Below, piece after piece: positions 8,805-15,507 of a DNA stretch of 34,732 nt (position 1 is the stretch's first letter; every line of letters begins with the position of its first letter). This stretch comes from Alistipes sp. GTDB taxonomy: Bacteria; Bacteroidota; Bacteroidia; Bacteroidales; Rikenellaceae. A program made the position numbers and the translations under genes. The DNA lies in NCBI GenBank assembly GCA_017504485.1, contig JAFVRC010000023.1, forward strand, positions 1 to 34,732, written 5' to 3'. The notes under the pieces were generated by a model that saw nothing but the letters and a program-made list of their open reading frames with translations, was not told where the DNA came from and searched no databases.

Positions 8805-9257
8805 TTAGAATTTTGATATTGCACGAACATTGAACGGATTTAGTTTGTAGCTTCCGCCGCTACTGCCGGTTGCCATACAGACAACCCACACGCAGTCGGG
8901 GTCAAACTCGGTGGTGGACCAATAGAAGTGGCTCGAATGAATCGTCAGTTTGTCGCTAACCTCTCGCAGCTTCTCATTGACCACCTCATAGACATCCAGC
9001 AGCGTCAGTAGTTCCTTGTGTGATGGGATATACCATCCCGCTTCGAGTTGCTTACCCCACTCCATGGCCTTGTACCACGTCATGATGCCGCGAGGCTCCG
9101 TGAGAGCGATGATTTTTCCATGCTTGCCGTCCTCCGCCACCTCGAATACGACCCCCTTCTTGCCATCGACATCGTAGAGGTCGCCGACCTTATAGTTCTG
9201 CGCCGAAAGATTGGAGAGCGCGAACAGCGCACAAATAAGAGTAAACAGTCTTCTCAT
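8805..9257 (-). CDS. Secreted Lcl_C/DUF1566-like protein, paralogue 1
   Basis: A 150-residue exported protein starting MRRLFTLICALFALSNLSAQ (signal peptide). The ORF opens 21 bp earlier at 9278, but the ATG at 9257 gives a clean signal peptide. The mature part opens with YKVGDLYDVDGKKGVVFEV and holds a WGKQLEAGWYIPSHKEL block, a YWSTTEFDP block and a VRAISKF end. This sequence of blocks is typical of the Lcl_C (DUF1566)/FISUMP fold, a C-lectin-like module common in Bacteroidota secreted proteins. It is strongly similar along its length to the upstream neighbour (9275-9715), so the two arose by tandem duplication. Function is unknown; binding of a glycan or protein is a guess. Confidence 0.75.
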   Translation of the reverse strand: MRRLFTLICALFALSNLSAQNYKVGDLYDVDGKKGVVFEVAEDGKHGKIIALTEPRGIMTWYKAMEWGKQLEAGWYIPSHKELLTLLDVYEVVNEKLREVSDKLTIHSSHFYWSTTEFDPDCVWVVCMATGSSGGSYKLNPFNVRAISKF

Positions 9258-9274
9258 ATCATATAGTAGTTTGG

Positions 9275-9715
9275 TCAAAATTTAGACACGATGCAGACGC
9301 CAAATTTGTTTCTCTTGTAGAAGCCGCCTTGGCTTTCGGTTCTCAGAGATACGGCCCACGCGGAATTGGGGTCAAACTCGGTTGTTGTCCAGCTGAAGTT
9401 GGGTAGCTTCCCATCCTCTCCTTTCAGCCTCTCGCCAACCACACTGCGCACATCCAACAACTGCTTTAACTCCTCGTATGATGGTATATACCAACCGCCT
9501 TTGAGCTGCTTGCCCCATGCCATAGCCTCGTGCCACGTCATCTTCTCGGAGGATTGCGTGTCGGCAACGATTTTTCCGTGTTGGCCATCGGCCGAGATCT
9601 CAAAGACAACACCCCTCTTGCCATCGACGTCGTAGAGGTCGCCGACCTTGTAGGTTTGTGCCGAGAGGTTGCAAATCGCAAATAGGGTTCCAGCCAGAGC
9701 GAGTAGTTTTTTCAT
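9275..9715 (-). CDS. Secreted Lcl_C/DUF1566-like protein, paralogue 2
   Basis: A 146-residue exported protein; MKKLLALAGTLFAICNLSAQ is a signal peptide. The reading frame is open to 9784, but ATG 9715 is chosen because it starts the signal peptide and a promoter lies just upstream at 9747-9776. The mature start YKVGDLYDVDGKRGVVFEI, the GGWYIPSYEEL block, the SWTTTEFDP block and the terminal VCIVSKF match paralogue 1 and the Lcl_C family. It is the first gene of a three-gene minus-strand operon ending in the GH28 glycosidase. Gaps of 17 and 21 bp support co-transcription. Function is not known. Confidence 0.75.
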   Translation of the reverse strand: MKKLLALAGTLFAICNLSAQTYKVGDLYDVDGKRGVVFEISADGQHGKIVADTQSSEKMTWHEAMAWGKQLKGGWYIPSYEELKQLLDVRSVVGERLKGEDGKLPNFSWTTTEFDPNSAWAVSLRTESQGGFYKRNKFGVCIVSKF

Positions 9716-9746
9716 AGTGTAGTCGGTTGTTAGGGACCAATTCAGA

Positions 9747-9776
9747 CAAAAGTACTCTTTTTTTTGCAAATGCCAA
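9747..9776 (-). promoter_or_regulatory. Promoter of the Lcl_C-like / GH28 operon
   Basis: On the minus strand, TTG (9776-9774), a 19-bp spacer and TACTTTTG (9754-9747). The start codon at 9715 is 31 bp downstream. It lies back to back with the -7 element of the aminopeptidase gene. Confidence 0.65.
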
Positions 9777-9796
9777 AATTTCAAAAAAAATATCTG

Positions 9797-9804
9797 TATC
9801 TTTG
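9797..9804 (+). promoter_or_regulatory. -7 element of the aminopeptidase-mqn operon
   Basis: TATCTTTG is an exact -7 match, 33 bp before the ATG at 9838. I see no TTG at the expected distance upstream, so the -33 half is weak or absent. Confidence 0.5.
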
Positions 9805-9837
9805 CGATAAGAATAATTCGATAAAACCAACGTGATT

Positions 9838-11232
9838 ATGTTTAGTGCAGATATCTATAAGAGCCGTCGCGCGGAGCTGTGCCGCCGCATCGGCCACGGG
9901 CTGATTCTCATTCCGGGCAATACCTACTCGCCGAATAACTATCCGAATAACGCCTACTACTTCCGTCAGGACTCGACATTCCTCTACTACTTTGGTCTGA
10001 ACCTGCCGACCTTGATGGCTGTTATCGATGCGGAGTCGGGCGAGGCGATGCTCTTTGGTGATGACTTCACCGTGGAGGATATCATCTGGACGGGCCCGCA
10101 GCCGCGCCTTGTGGAGCTGGGTGCCGAGGTAGGTGTGGCAAACTGCCGCCCATTGAAGGCCCTCGATGATCTCCTTGCTACGGCGATGAAGCAGGGGCGT
10201 AAGATTCACTATCTGCCGCCATATCGTGGTGAGAGTAAGATTGAGTTGTCGCGTCTCTTGGGATTGCCTATCGCGGAACTCTATGACCACAAGTCGGTCG
10301 ATTTGATGTTTGCCGTGGCGGAGATGCGTGAGGTGAAGTCGGCCGAGGAGATTGAGGCACTGGAGCGTGCCTTCCATCTCGGATATGCGATGCATACGAC
10401 GGCAATGAAGATGTGCCGTAAAGGCGTTGTCGAGCGTGAGATAGCGGGCGCAATGGAGGGCGTAGCCAAGGCGAGCGGTCTCGGCGTGTCGTTTCCGAGC
10501 ATCGTGTCGCAGCATGGCGAGACGTTGCACAACCTCAACTGCGACGGCGTGTTGGAGGATGGTCGCCTGCTCCTGGTCGATGCGGGAGCCGAGTCGGTGG
10601 AGAACTACTGCTCGGATCACACGCGAACATACCCTGTGTCGGGTAAGTTCACGCAGAAGCAGCGCGAGATTTACGAGATAGTGCTTCGCGCGCACGACGA
10701 GGCCCCGAAGAATATGCGTACCGGAGCTATGTATATGGAGGAGGTGCACAAGAAGGCTCTGCTCTCGCTGGCCGAGGGCCTGCACGATGTGGGCCTTATT
10801 CGCAGCTCGGCCGAAGATGCGGTCGAGGCGGGAGCGATGTATCTCTTTATGCCTCACGGCTTGTCACACGGTCTCGGTATGGATGTTCACGACTGCGAGG
10901 CTATGGGCGAACGAAGCTACGACTTCTCGGAGTTCAAGGAGAGGGCTGTCGAGTCGGGCACCTGCGTCTATCGTGCCGCGTGGAAATTGCACGAGGGTAC
11001 GGTTATGAGCAACGAGCCGGGCATCTACTTTATTCCGGCGTTGATTGACAAGTCGAAGGCCGAGGGACTCTATAAGGGTATTGTGAATTATGACCTCTTG
11101 GAGGAGTACCGCGATTTTGGCGGCATCCGCATCGAGGACGATATAGTGGTAACTGCCGATGGTGGCCGTGTGATAGGCGACAAGCATATACCGTCATCGG
11201 TCGAGGAGTTGGAGGCCGTGGTCGGCAGATAG
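9838..11232 (+). CDS. pepP: Xaa-Pro aminopeptidase (M24B)
   Basis: A cytoplasmic dimetal enzyme that removes an N-terminal residue preceding proline. At 464 residues it has the AMP_N domain (from MFSADIYKSRRAEL to about residue 130, with NNAYYFRQDSTFLYYFG) and the pita-bread catalytic domain. All five metal ligands are visible: Asp in LLVDAGAE, Asp in YCSDHTRTYP, His in PHGLSHGLGMDVHD, Glu in MSNEPGIY and Glu in GIRIEDD. A GTG at 9832 is in frame two codons earlier, but ATG 9838 is the likelier start. The stop is 1 bp from mqnB, so this peptidase is probably co-transcribed with menaquinone genes. The chaining may only reflect shared expression. Confidence 0.93.
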   Translation: MFSADIYKSRRAELCRRIGHGLILIPGNTYSPNNYPNNAYYFRQDSTFLYYFGLNLPTLMAVIDAESGEAMLFGDDFTVEDIIWTGPQPRLVELGAEVGVANCRPLKALDDLLATAMKQGRKIHYLPPYRGESKIELSRLLGLPIAELYDHKSVDLMFAVAEMREVKSAEEIEALERAFHLGYAMHTTAMKMCRKGVVEREIAGAMEGVAKASGLGVSFPSIVSQHGETLHNLNCDGVLEDGRLLLVDAGAESVENYCSDHTRTYPVSGKFTQKQREIYEIVLRAHDEAPKNMRTGAMYMEEVHKKALLSLAEGLHDVGLIRSSAEDAVEAGAMYLFMPHGLSHGLGMDVHDCEAMGERSYDFSEFKERAVESGTCVYRAAWKLHEGTVMSNEPGIYFIPALIDKSKAEGLYKGIVNYDLLEEYRDFGGIRIEDDIVVTADGGRVIGDKHIPSSVEELEAVVGR

Positions 11233-11233
11233 G

Positions 11234-11734
11234 ATGATTTTGCTATTCCCGACAGAGATGGAGGCTGCGCGGCTGCGCGAGCTGCGCCCCGACCTCGACA
11301 TTAGAGTATGCGGTGTCGGGGCGGTGGAGTGCGCCCTCTCGATGAGGAAGATTATCGATGAGGCCGATGGGGTGCTGCTTTGCGGCATTGCCGGAGCCTA
11401 CGACCACTCGTTGCAGAAGGGCGATGTGGTGGCGGTTGTCGAGGAGCAATTTTGCCGCCTTTCGTCGGGATATAGCGATTCGTACCGCGCGACAATGGCG
11501 GTCGGTGAACTGCCGCAGGTGCGGAGTAATACCGTGTCGCACTGCGCAATGGATGCCGATGGCGCAGCAATCGAGAACATGGAGGGTGCGGCCGTATTCG
11601 CACTATGCAATGCCTATGGTGTGCCTTGCGGCGAGATACGCGCCATATCGAACTATGTGGGCGAAGAGCGTAAAGAGTGGGCTGTAGAGCGTGCCATAGA
11701 GCGTTTGACGACACATCTCGCAGAGGTATTTTAG
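11234..11734 (+). CDS. mqnB: Futalosine hydrolase
   Basis: MqnB splits futalosine to dehypoxanthine futalosine and hypoxanthine in the alternative menaquinone pathway. The 166-residue protein belongs to the nucleoside phosphorylase/MTA nucleosidase family: it starts with MILLFPTEMEA, followed by CGVGAVECAL, GIAGAY, the substrate-binding NMEGAA motif and the MqnB-style ISNYVGEE in place of the SDxA of MTA nucleosidase. It is shorter than the usual 190-220 residues, with a compressed middle section, but the active-site motifs are intact. It is preceded by 1 bp from pepP and followed 4 bp later by mqnD, which strongly supports the assignment. Confidence 0.88.
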   Translation: MILLFPTEMEAARLRELRPDLDIRVCGVGAVECALSMRKIIDEADGVLLCGIAGAYDHSLQKGDVVAVVEEQFCRLSSGYSDSYRATMAVGELPQVRSNTVSHCAMDADGAAIENMEGAAVFALCNAYGVPCGEIRAISNYVGEERKEWAVERAIERLTTHLAEVF

Positions 11735-11738
11735 CACA

Positions 11739-12512
11739 ATGAAAATTTCACTACACATATCACCCTGCCCGAATGATACTTTCGCCTTTGATGCGATTGT
11801 GAACGGGCGCATTGCCCACGACCTCGACCTTGCGGTGGAGTACCACGATATCGAGGTGCTCAACGAAGGGGTGTTGCGCGGTGAGCCCGATATCTCGAAG
11901 ATTAGCTATGCGGTCTATCCGCTTGTAGCAGACCGATATAGGTTGCTCGATAGCGGCTCGGCACTCGGTCGTGGCAATGGGCAACTTCTGGTGCACCGCA
12001 AGGGCGAAACAGGTGCGATTCGCAAGGTCGCCTCACCCGGCAAGCATACGACAGCCAATGCGCTGCTGATGCGCTACTTCCCCGAAGTGGAGCAGGTCGA
12101 TCAGATGCTCTTCTCCGATATTGCCGCGGCGGTCGAGCGTGGCGATGTGGATGCCGGAGTGCTGATTCACGAGGGGCGATTTGTCTATGAGCGTCGCAAC
12201 CTCGAACTTGTGGCCGACCTCGGCAAACTGTGGGAGGCGGAGACAAACCTGCCGCTGCCGCTTGGTGCGATTGTCGCCAAGCGCGAGCTGTGCGATGCGT
12301 TTATCGCCAGGTTTGAGGCTCTGTTGGCCGAGAGTGTCCGCTATGCCTTTGACAACCCACTCGCTTCGCGCGACTTCGTAAAGCGGCACGCGCAAGAACT
12401 CGAAGACGAAGTTATCGACAAACATATATCACTCTTTGTCAATGACTTCACCGTGTCGCTCGGCGACGAGGGACGCCGGGCTGTCGAGCGCCTTGTAGGC
12501 GATTATAGGTAG
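11739..12512 (+). CDS. mqnD: 1,4-dihydroxy-6-naphthoate synthase
   Basis: MqnD converts cyclic dehypoxanthine futalosine to 1,4-dihydroxy-6-naphthoate, a menaquinone precursor. The 257 residues have the periplasmic-binding-protein-like fold of the family, with the signature SPCPNDTFAFDAIVNG at the N-terminus, the DISKISYAVYPLVAD block, the GSALGRGNGQLLV strand and a GKHTTANALL loop whose His is the probable catalytic residue. It is the last gene of the pepP-mqnB-mqnD unit and overlaps the convergent gene by 10 bp. mqnA, mqnC and mqnE are not in the window, so the rest of the pathway must lie elsewhere. Confidence 0.93.
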   Translation: MKISLHISPCPNDTFAFDAIVNGRIAHDLDLAVEYHDIEVLNEGVLRGEPDISKISYAVYPLVADRYRLLDSGSALGRGNGQLLVHRKGETGAIRKVASPGKHTTANALLMRYFPEVEQVDQMLFSDIAAAVERGDVDAGVLIHEGRFVYERRNLELVADLGKLWEAETNLPLPLGAIVAKRELCDAFIARFEALLAESVRYAFDNPLASRDFVKRHAQELEDEVIDKHISLFVNDFTVSLGDEGRRAVERLVGDYR

Positions 12513-13078
12513 ATGAGCTTGGCCAGCTGTGTCACTGCCACGGAGGCGATTACCCACGCAACGATAAACTTGATTACAGCCTTCGTGCCGCGCACATTGC
12601 ACGATACACAGAAGGCGTTGTAGCTCCACGCCACGAATAGTACCAGCCATATCATACTCCATACACCCATTGCAACGATTGGCAACATCGAGACCTCTTG
12701 TGGCATCACGCCCGTCACGATGCGGTTTATCGACTCGGCAAACGAGGCCCGCCACGCAGGGATGTAGAATCCCGCATTCATCGGTATCAGCAGCAGCTGC
12801 GAGAAGCCTATGGTGCCTACCACATCTATGATACGCACGCGCGAGCGCGACATGGCTGCGCCACCGATGTAGAGAAGCAATGCGAATATGAGCCACGCGA
12901 GGTGGTTCATCAGCAGCACCTTCCAGGCCGCTGTGTCGAGCAGTGTGAAGTGCATAAAGCCATCCTGCGCAACATCGGAGATGATAAAGAGCACTGAGAG
13001 TGCTATCGTGAAGAACTCGCCCCAGACAAGGGCCTTGACACCGGCAATGCGGTGAAACGGATTGAACAGATTGCTCAT
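12503..13078 (-). CDS. Yip1-family integral membrane protein
   Basis: A 191-residue protein with about five membrane spans. It starts NLFNPFHRIAGVKALVWGEFF, then hydrophobic stretches around residues 20-35, 55-75, 85-105, 130-155 and 165-185. The N-terminal pattern and spacing resemble Yip1-domain (YIP1/DUF1282) proteins. There are no catalytic motifs. It starts 2 bp after the DUF2089 gene and is probably translated with it. Its 3' end overlaps mqnD by 10 bp, tail to tail. Role is unknown; envelope or secretion stress is a guess based on pairing with a small regulator. Confidence 0.7.
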   Translation of the reverse strand: MSNLFNPFHRIAGVKALVWGEFFTIALSVLFIISDVAQDGFMHFTLLDTAAWKVLLMNHLAWLIFALLLYIGGAAMSRSRVRIIDVVGTIGFSQLLLIPMNAGFYIPAWRASFAESINRIVTGVMPQEVSMLPIVAMGVWSMIWLVLFVAWSYNAFCVSCNVRGTKAVIKFIVAWVIASVAVTQLAKLIYL

Positions 13079-13080
13079 AG

Positions 13081-13353
13081 TTACTCTATGTTTTTAAGGT
13101 GGTCGATTGTGTTGTCGAGCATATTGCGTACCGTCGGGTAGCTTAGCGAGCGCCGTGCCGCCAGCTCTTTGAGCGAGCCGCTGCACTCGATAAACTCCAG
13201 TAGAAACTCCTGCTCCTCGCTCGTGAGGCGCATAAAGCGCGGCAGGGCATAGCACCCCTTGACCAATGTGTCGCACCCCTCGCAGCGCAAGGTCTCGACC
13301 TTCAGCGTCTCGTCGCATGAAGGACATAGTGTCGGCATTTTGTGGTTTGTCAT
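13081..13353 (-). CDS. DUF2089 zinc-ribbon/HTH protein
   Basis: A 90-residue protein with a zinc ribbon at the N-terminus, CPSC (about residues 9-12) and CEGC (about 24-27), followed by RLTSEEQEFLLEFIECSGSLKELA and a helix-turn-helix with SYPTVRNMLD, the hallmark of DUF2089 regulators. The frame is open to 13452, but the family motif begins at MPTLCPSC and a promoter lies at 13380-13410, so ATG 13353 is chosen. It probably binds DNA and may regulate itself and the membrane gene 2 bp downstream. The ligand of the zinc ribbon other than metal is unknown. Confidence 0.85.
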   Translation of the reverse strand: MTNHKMPTLCPSCDETLKVETLRCEGCDTLVKGCYALPRFMRLTSEEQEFLLEFIECSGSLKELAARRSLSYPTVRNMLDNTIDHLKNIE

Positions 13354-13379
13354 CGTTGTAAAGTTGAACGTTTGTTTGA

Positions 13380-13410
13380 CAAAGTTAAATATAATTTTAA
13401 TAAAATGCAA
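13380..13410 (-). promoter_or_regulatory. Promoter of the DUF2089 / Yip1 operon
   Basis: On the minus strand, TTG (13410-13408), a 20-bp spacer and TAACTTTG (13387-13380). The start codon at 13353 is 26 bp downstream, which supports the short form of the DUF2089 protein. Confidence 0.7.
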
Positions 13411-13470
13411 ATCGTGCTCGATAATTTGTGCTGCGGATAGTGCGATTATCAATCTTTTCGTCTATTTTTT

Positions 13471-13499
13471 TTGCGCATAAACCTTTTTTACTATCTTTA
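13471..13499 (+). promoter_or_regulatory. Probable promoter of the DUF1893 / iron-sulfur operon
   Basis: TTG (13471-13473), an 18-bp spacer and TATCTTTA (13492-13499), one mismatch from the -7 consensus. The start codon is 15-24 bp downstream. Confidence 0.5.
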
Positions 13500-13514
13500 C
13501 ATTGTGATTGAAGA

Positions 13515-14015
13515 ATGGAAGAGATGAAACGGCAACTAATTATTACACTACTTCTTGCGGCGACACTCGTAGGATGCGTCTCCAAGAGGCAGGAGCAGCA
13601 ATCGGTCGGGGCGCAGATGCTCGAGATGCTCAACGAGCAGGGGTTGAGCCTGCTGGTCTATAAGAATGATACCCTCTCAACACATACCAATCGTGGCATA
13701 CGCGATTTGCTCACGCTGGTTGCCACGCAGCCCGAGCGGCTCAAAGGTGCTATCGTTGCGGATAAGGTTATCGGCAAGTCGGCCGCCGCACTGATGGCTG
13801 CCGGTGGGATTGTCGAGGTGCATACGAATGTTATATGCACGCCGGCCCGAGAGTTGTTGGAGGGTGAGCAGATTAAGGTCTTTGCCACCAAAGAGGTGCC
13901 GCAGATACTCAATCGCGATAGGTCGGGCATCTGCCCGATGGATACCCGATTGGAGGGGATAGAGAGTATCGAAGAGTGCGTACAAATTCTACAAAATATA
14001 CCGCCCGTATTATGA
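13515..14015 (+). CDS. DUF1893-family lipoprotein
   Basis: A 166-residue protein. The N-terminus is a lipoprotein signal (RQLIITLLLAATLVGC, lipobox LVGC); either ATG 13515 or ATG 13524 works. The mature part matches DUF1893: LLVYKNDTLSTHTNRGIRDLL, then GAIVADKVIGKSAAALMAAGGI, EVHTNVICTPARELL, and INRD-like ILNRDRSGICPMD. The one structure I recall for this family has a cytidine-deaminase-like fold, but no reaction is established. Family members I know of are cytoplasmic, so the lipid anchor is unusual. It overlaps the next gene by ATGA, showing translational coupling to the membrane iron-sulfur protein, and so is probably part of the same redox system. Confidence 0.8.
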   Translation: MEEMKRQLIITLLLAATLVGCVSKRQEQQSVGAQMLEMLNEQGLSLLVYKNDTLSTHTNRGIRDLLTLVATQPERLKGAIVADKVIGKSAAALMAAGGIVEVHTNVICTPARELLEGEQIKVFATKEVPQILNRDRSGICPMDTRLEGIESIEECVQILQNIPPVL

Positions 14016-15505
14016 GACGTAAATCAAATCTTTTGCGTGCGACGCGCATAGCATTAGCAATCCTCTTTTTTGTGGCGGTTACCCTGCTCTTTCTCGGCGT
14101 GGGGTGGCGGTTCAATATGTGGTTTGCCTGGGTGGCCAAGGTACAGTTTCTGCCGGCTTTGATGGCATTGGACTTTGTTGTTCTGGCCACTCTTATTTTG
14201 CTGACGCTCATCTTCGGCCGACTCTATTGCAGTGTCATTTGCCCTCTGGGCGTTATGCAAGACATCTTCGGATGGCTGGGCAAGAGGCAGAAACGAAACC
14301 GCTACACCTACTCTTCGGAGAGGCGGTGGCTCCGCTACTCGGTGCTGGTGCTCTTTGTCGTGTGCCTCATCGTCGGCTTTGCGCCCGTGACGACACTCCT
14401 TGCACCATACTCGGCATACGGTCGCATCGTCAATTCGCTGTTTCGGCCGCTCTACGACCTGCTCCAAAATGCCCTTGCCCTCGTGGATACGCACTTCGAG
14501 TGGTACCTCATTCCCGAGGCCGAGTTGTGGCTCCGCAGCGTGACTACGCTTGTCGTGGCACTGCTCACGTTGCTGCTTCTCGGAGTGCTGGCGTGGCGCA
14601 ATGGCAGAACATACTGCAACACGATATGCCCCGTAGGAACACTCCTATCACTCTTTGCCCGCTTCTCGCTCTTCCGCATACAGGTCGATGAGCAGCGGTG
14701 CAACAAATGCTCGATGTGCGAGCGAAACTGCAAGGCGGCAGCTATTGATTCGAAGTCGGGAAAGGTCGATTACTCGCGCTGTGTGGCGTGTGGCGATTGT
14801 ATTGATAAGTGCAAGCACGGTGCGGTGCACTACAGACCAGTTGCTCTGCGTAGCCGAAAGAGCGACACGCCAACCTCGCCGGAGAGGCGTGCAATGATGA
14901 CGGGAGCCCTTCTTGCCGTCGGCTCTGCGGCTATGGCGCAGGCCAAAATCAAGGTGGATGGCGGATTGGCCGAGATCGAGCAGAAGCGGACACCTCGCCG
15001 TAGCGTGCCGCTTACACCTCCGGGGTCGCACTCTATGCATAACTTGCAGAGGCACTGTACTGCGTGCCAGCTATGTGTGAGTGCCTGTCCGAACAATGTC
15101 TTGCGCCCCTCGTTGGATCCTCTGCGCTTTATGCAGCCGGAGCTCTCCTTCGAGCGCGGCTTTTGTCGTCCGGAGTGCAATCGTTGCTCGCAAGTCTGCC
15201 CTACGGCGGCTATCTGCGCCATCGAGCCGGAGGATAAGACGGCCATCCGCATCGGTCATGCCGTATGGATAGCCGACAACTGCATCCCCGTGGCGAAGGG
15301 GGATGAGTGCGGTGCTTGTGCCCGTAATTGTCAGGCGGAGGCTATATTGATGGTCGATTATGCCACCGCAGACGGTCGCACGGTGAAGGTGCCGACCGTA
15401 GATGCAGAGCGGTGCATAGGTTGCGGCGAGTGCGAATACCTGTGCCCTTCGCGACCATTCAGTGCCATCTATGTAGAGGGCTATACCACTCATCACAAGG
15501 ATTGA
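14012..15505 (+). CDS. NapH/NapG-like membrane polyferredoxin fusion
   Basis: A 497-residue membrane redox protein. Residues 1-225 have four membrane spans (about 10-30, 48-70, 108-130, 176-196) and two CxxxCP motifs, YCSVICP (72-78) and YCNTICP (201-207), as in NapH/CcoG. A ferredoxin pair follows (CNKCSMCERNC 230-240; CVACGDCIDKC 257-267). At 291-312 a twin Arg precedes a hydrophobic stretch (ERRAMMTGALLAVGSAAMAQ), like a Tat signal. Residues 345-490 carry four more Cys clusters resembling NapG/MauM. It therefore looks like a fusion of NapH and NapG, which pass electrons from quinol to periplasmic enzymes. Start 14012 overlaps the previous stop. No nitrate reductase is nearby; the acceptor is probably the next gene. 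Confidence 0.82.
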   Translation: MRRKSNLLRATRIALAILFFVAVTLLFLGVGWRFNMWFAWVAKVQFLPALMALDFVVLATLILLTLIFGRLYCSVICPLGVMQDIFGWLGKRQKRNRYTYSSERRWLRYSVLVLFVVCLIVGFAPVTTLLAPYSAYGRIVNSLFRPLYDLLQNALALVDTHFEWYLIPEAELWLRSVTTLVVALLTLLLLGVLAWRNGRTYCNTICPVGTLLSLFARFSLFRIQVDEQRCNKCSMCERNCKAAAIDSKSGKVDYSRCVACGDCIDKCKHGAVHYRPVALRSRKSDTPTSPERRAMMTGALLAVGSAAMAQAKIKVDGGLAEIEQKRTPRRSVPLTPPGSHSMHNLQRHCTACQLCVSACPNNVLRPSLDPLRFMQPELSFERGFCRPECNRCSQVCPTAAICAIEPEDKTAIRIGHAVWIADNCIPVAKGDECGACARNCQAEAILMVDYATADGRTVKVPTVDAERCIGCGECEYLCPSRPFSAIYVEGYTTHHKD

Positions 15506-15507
15506 TT

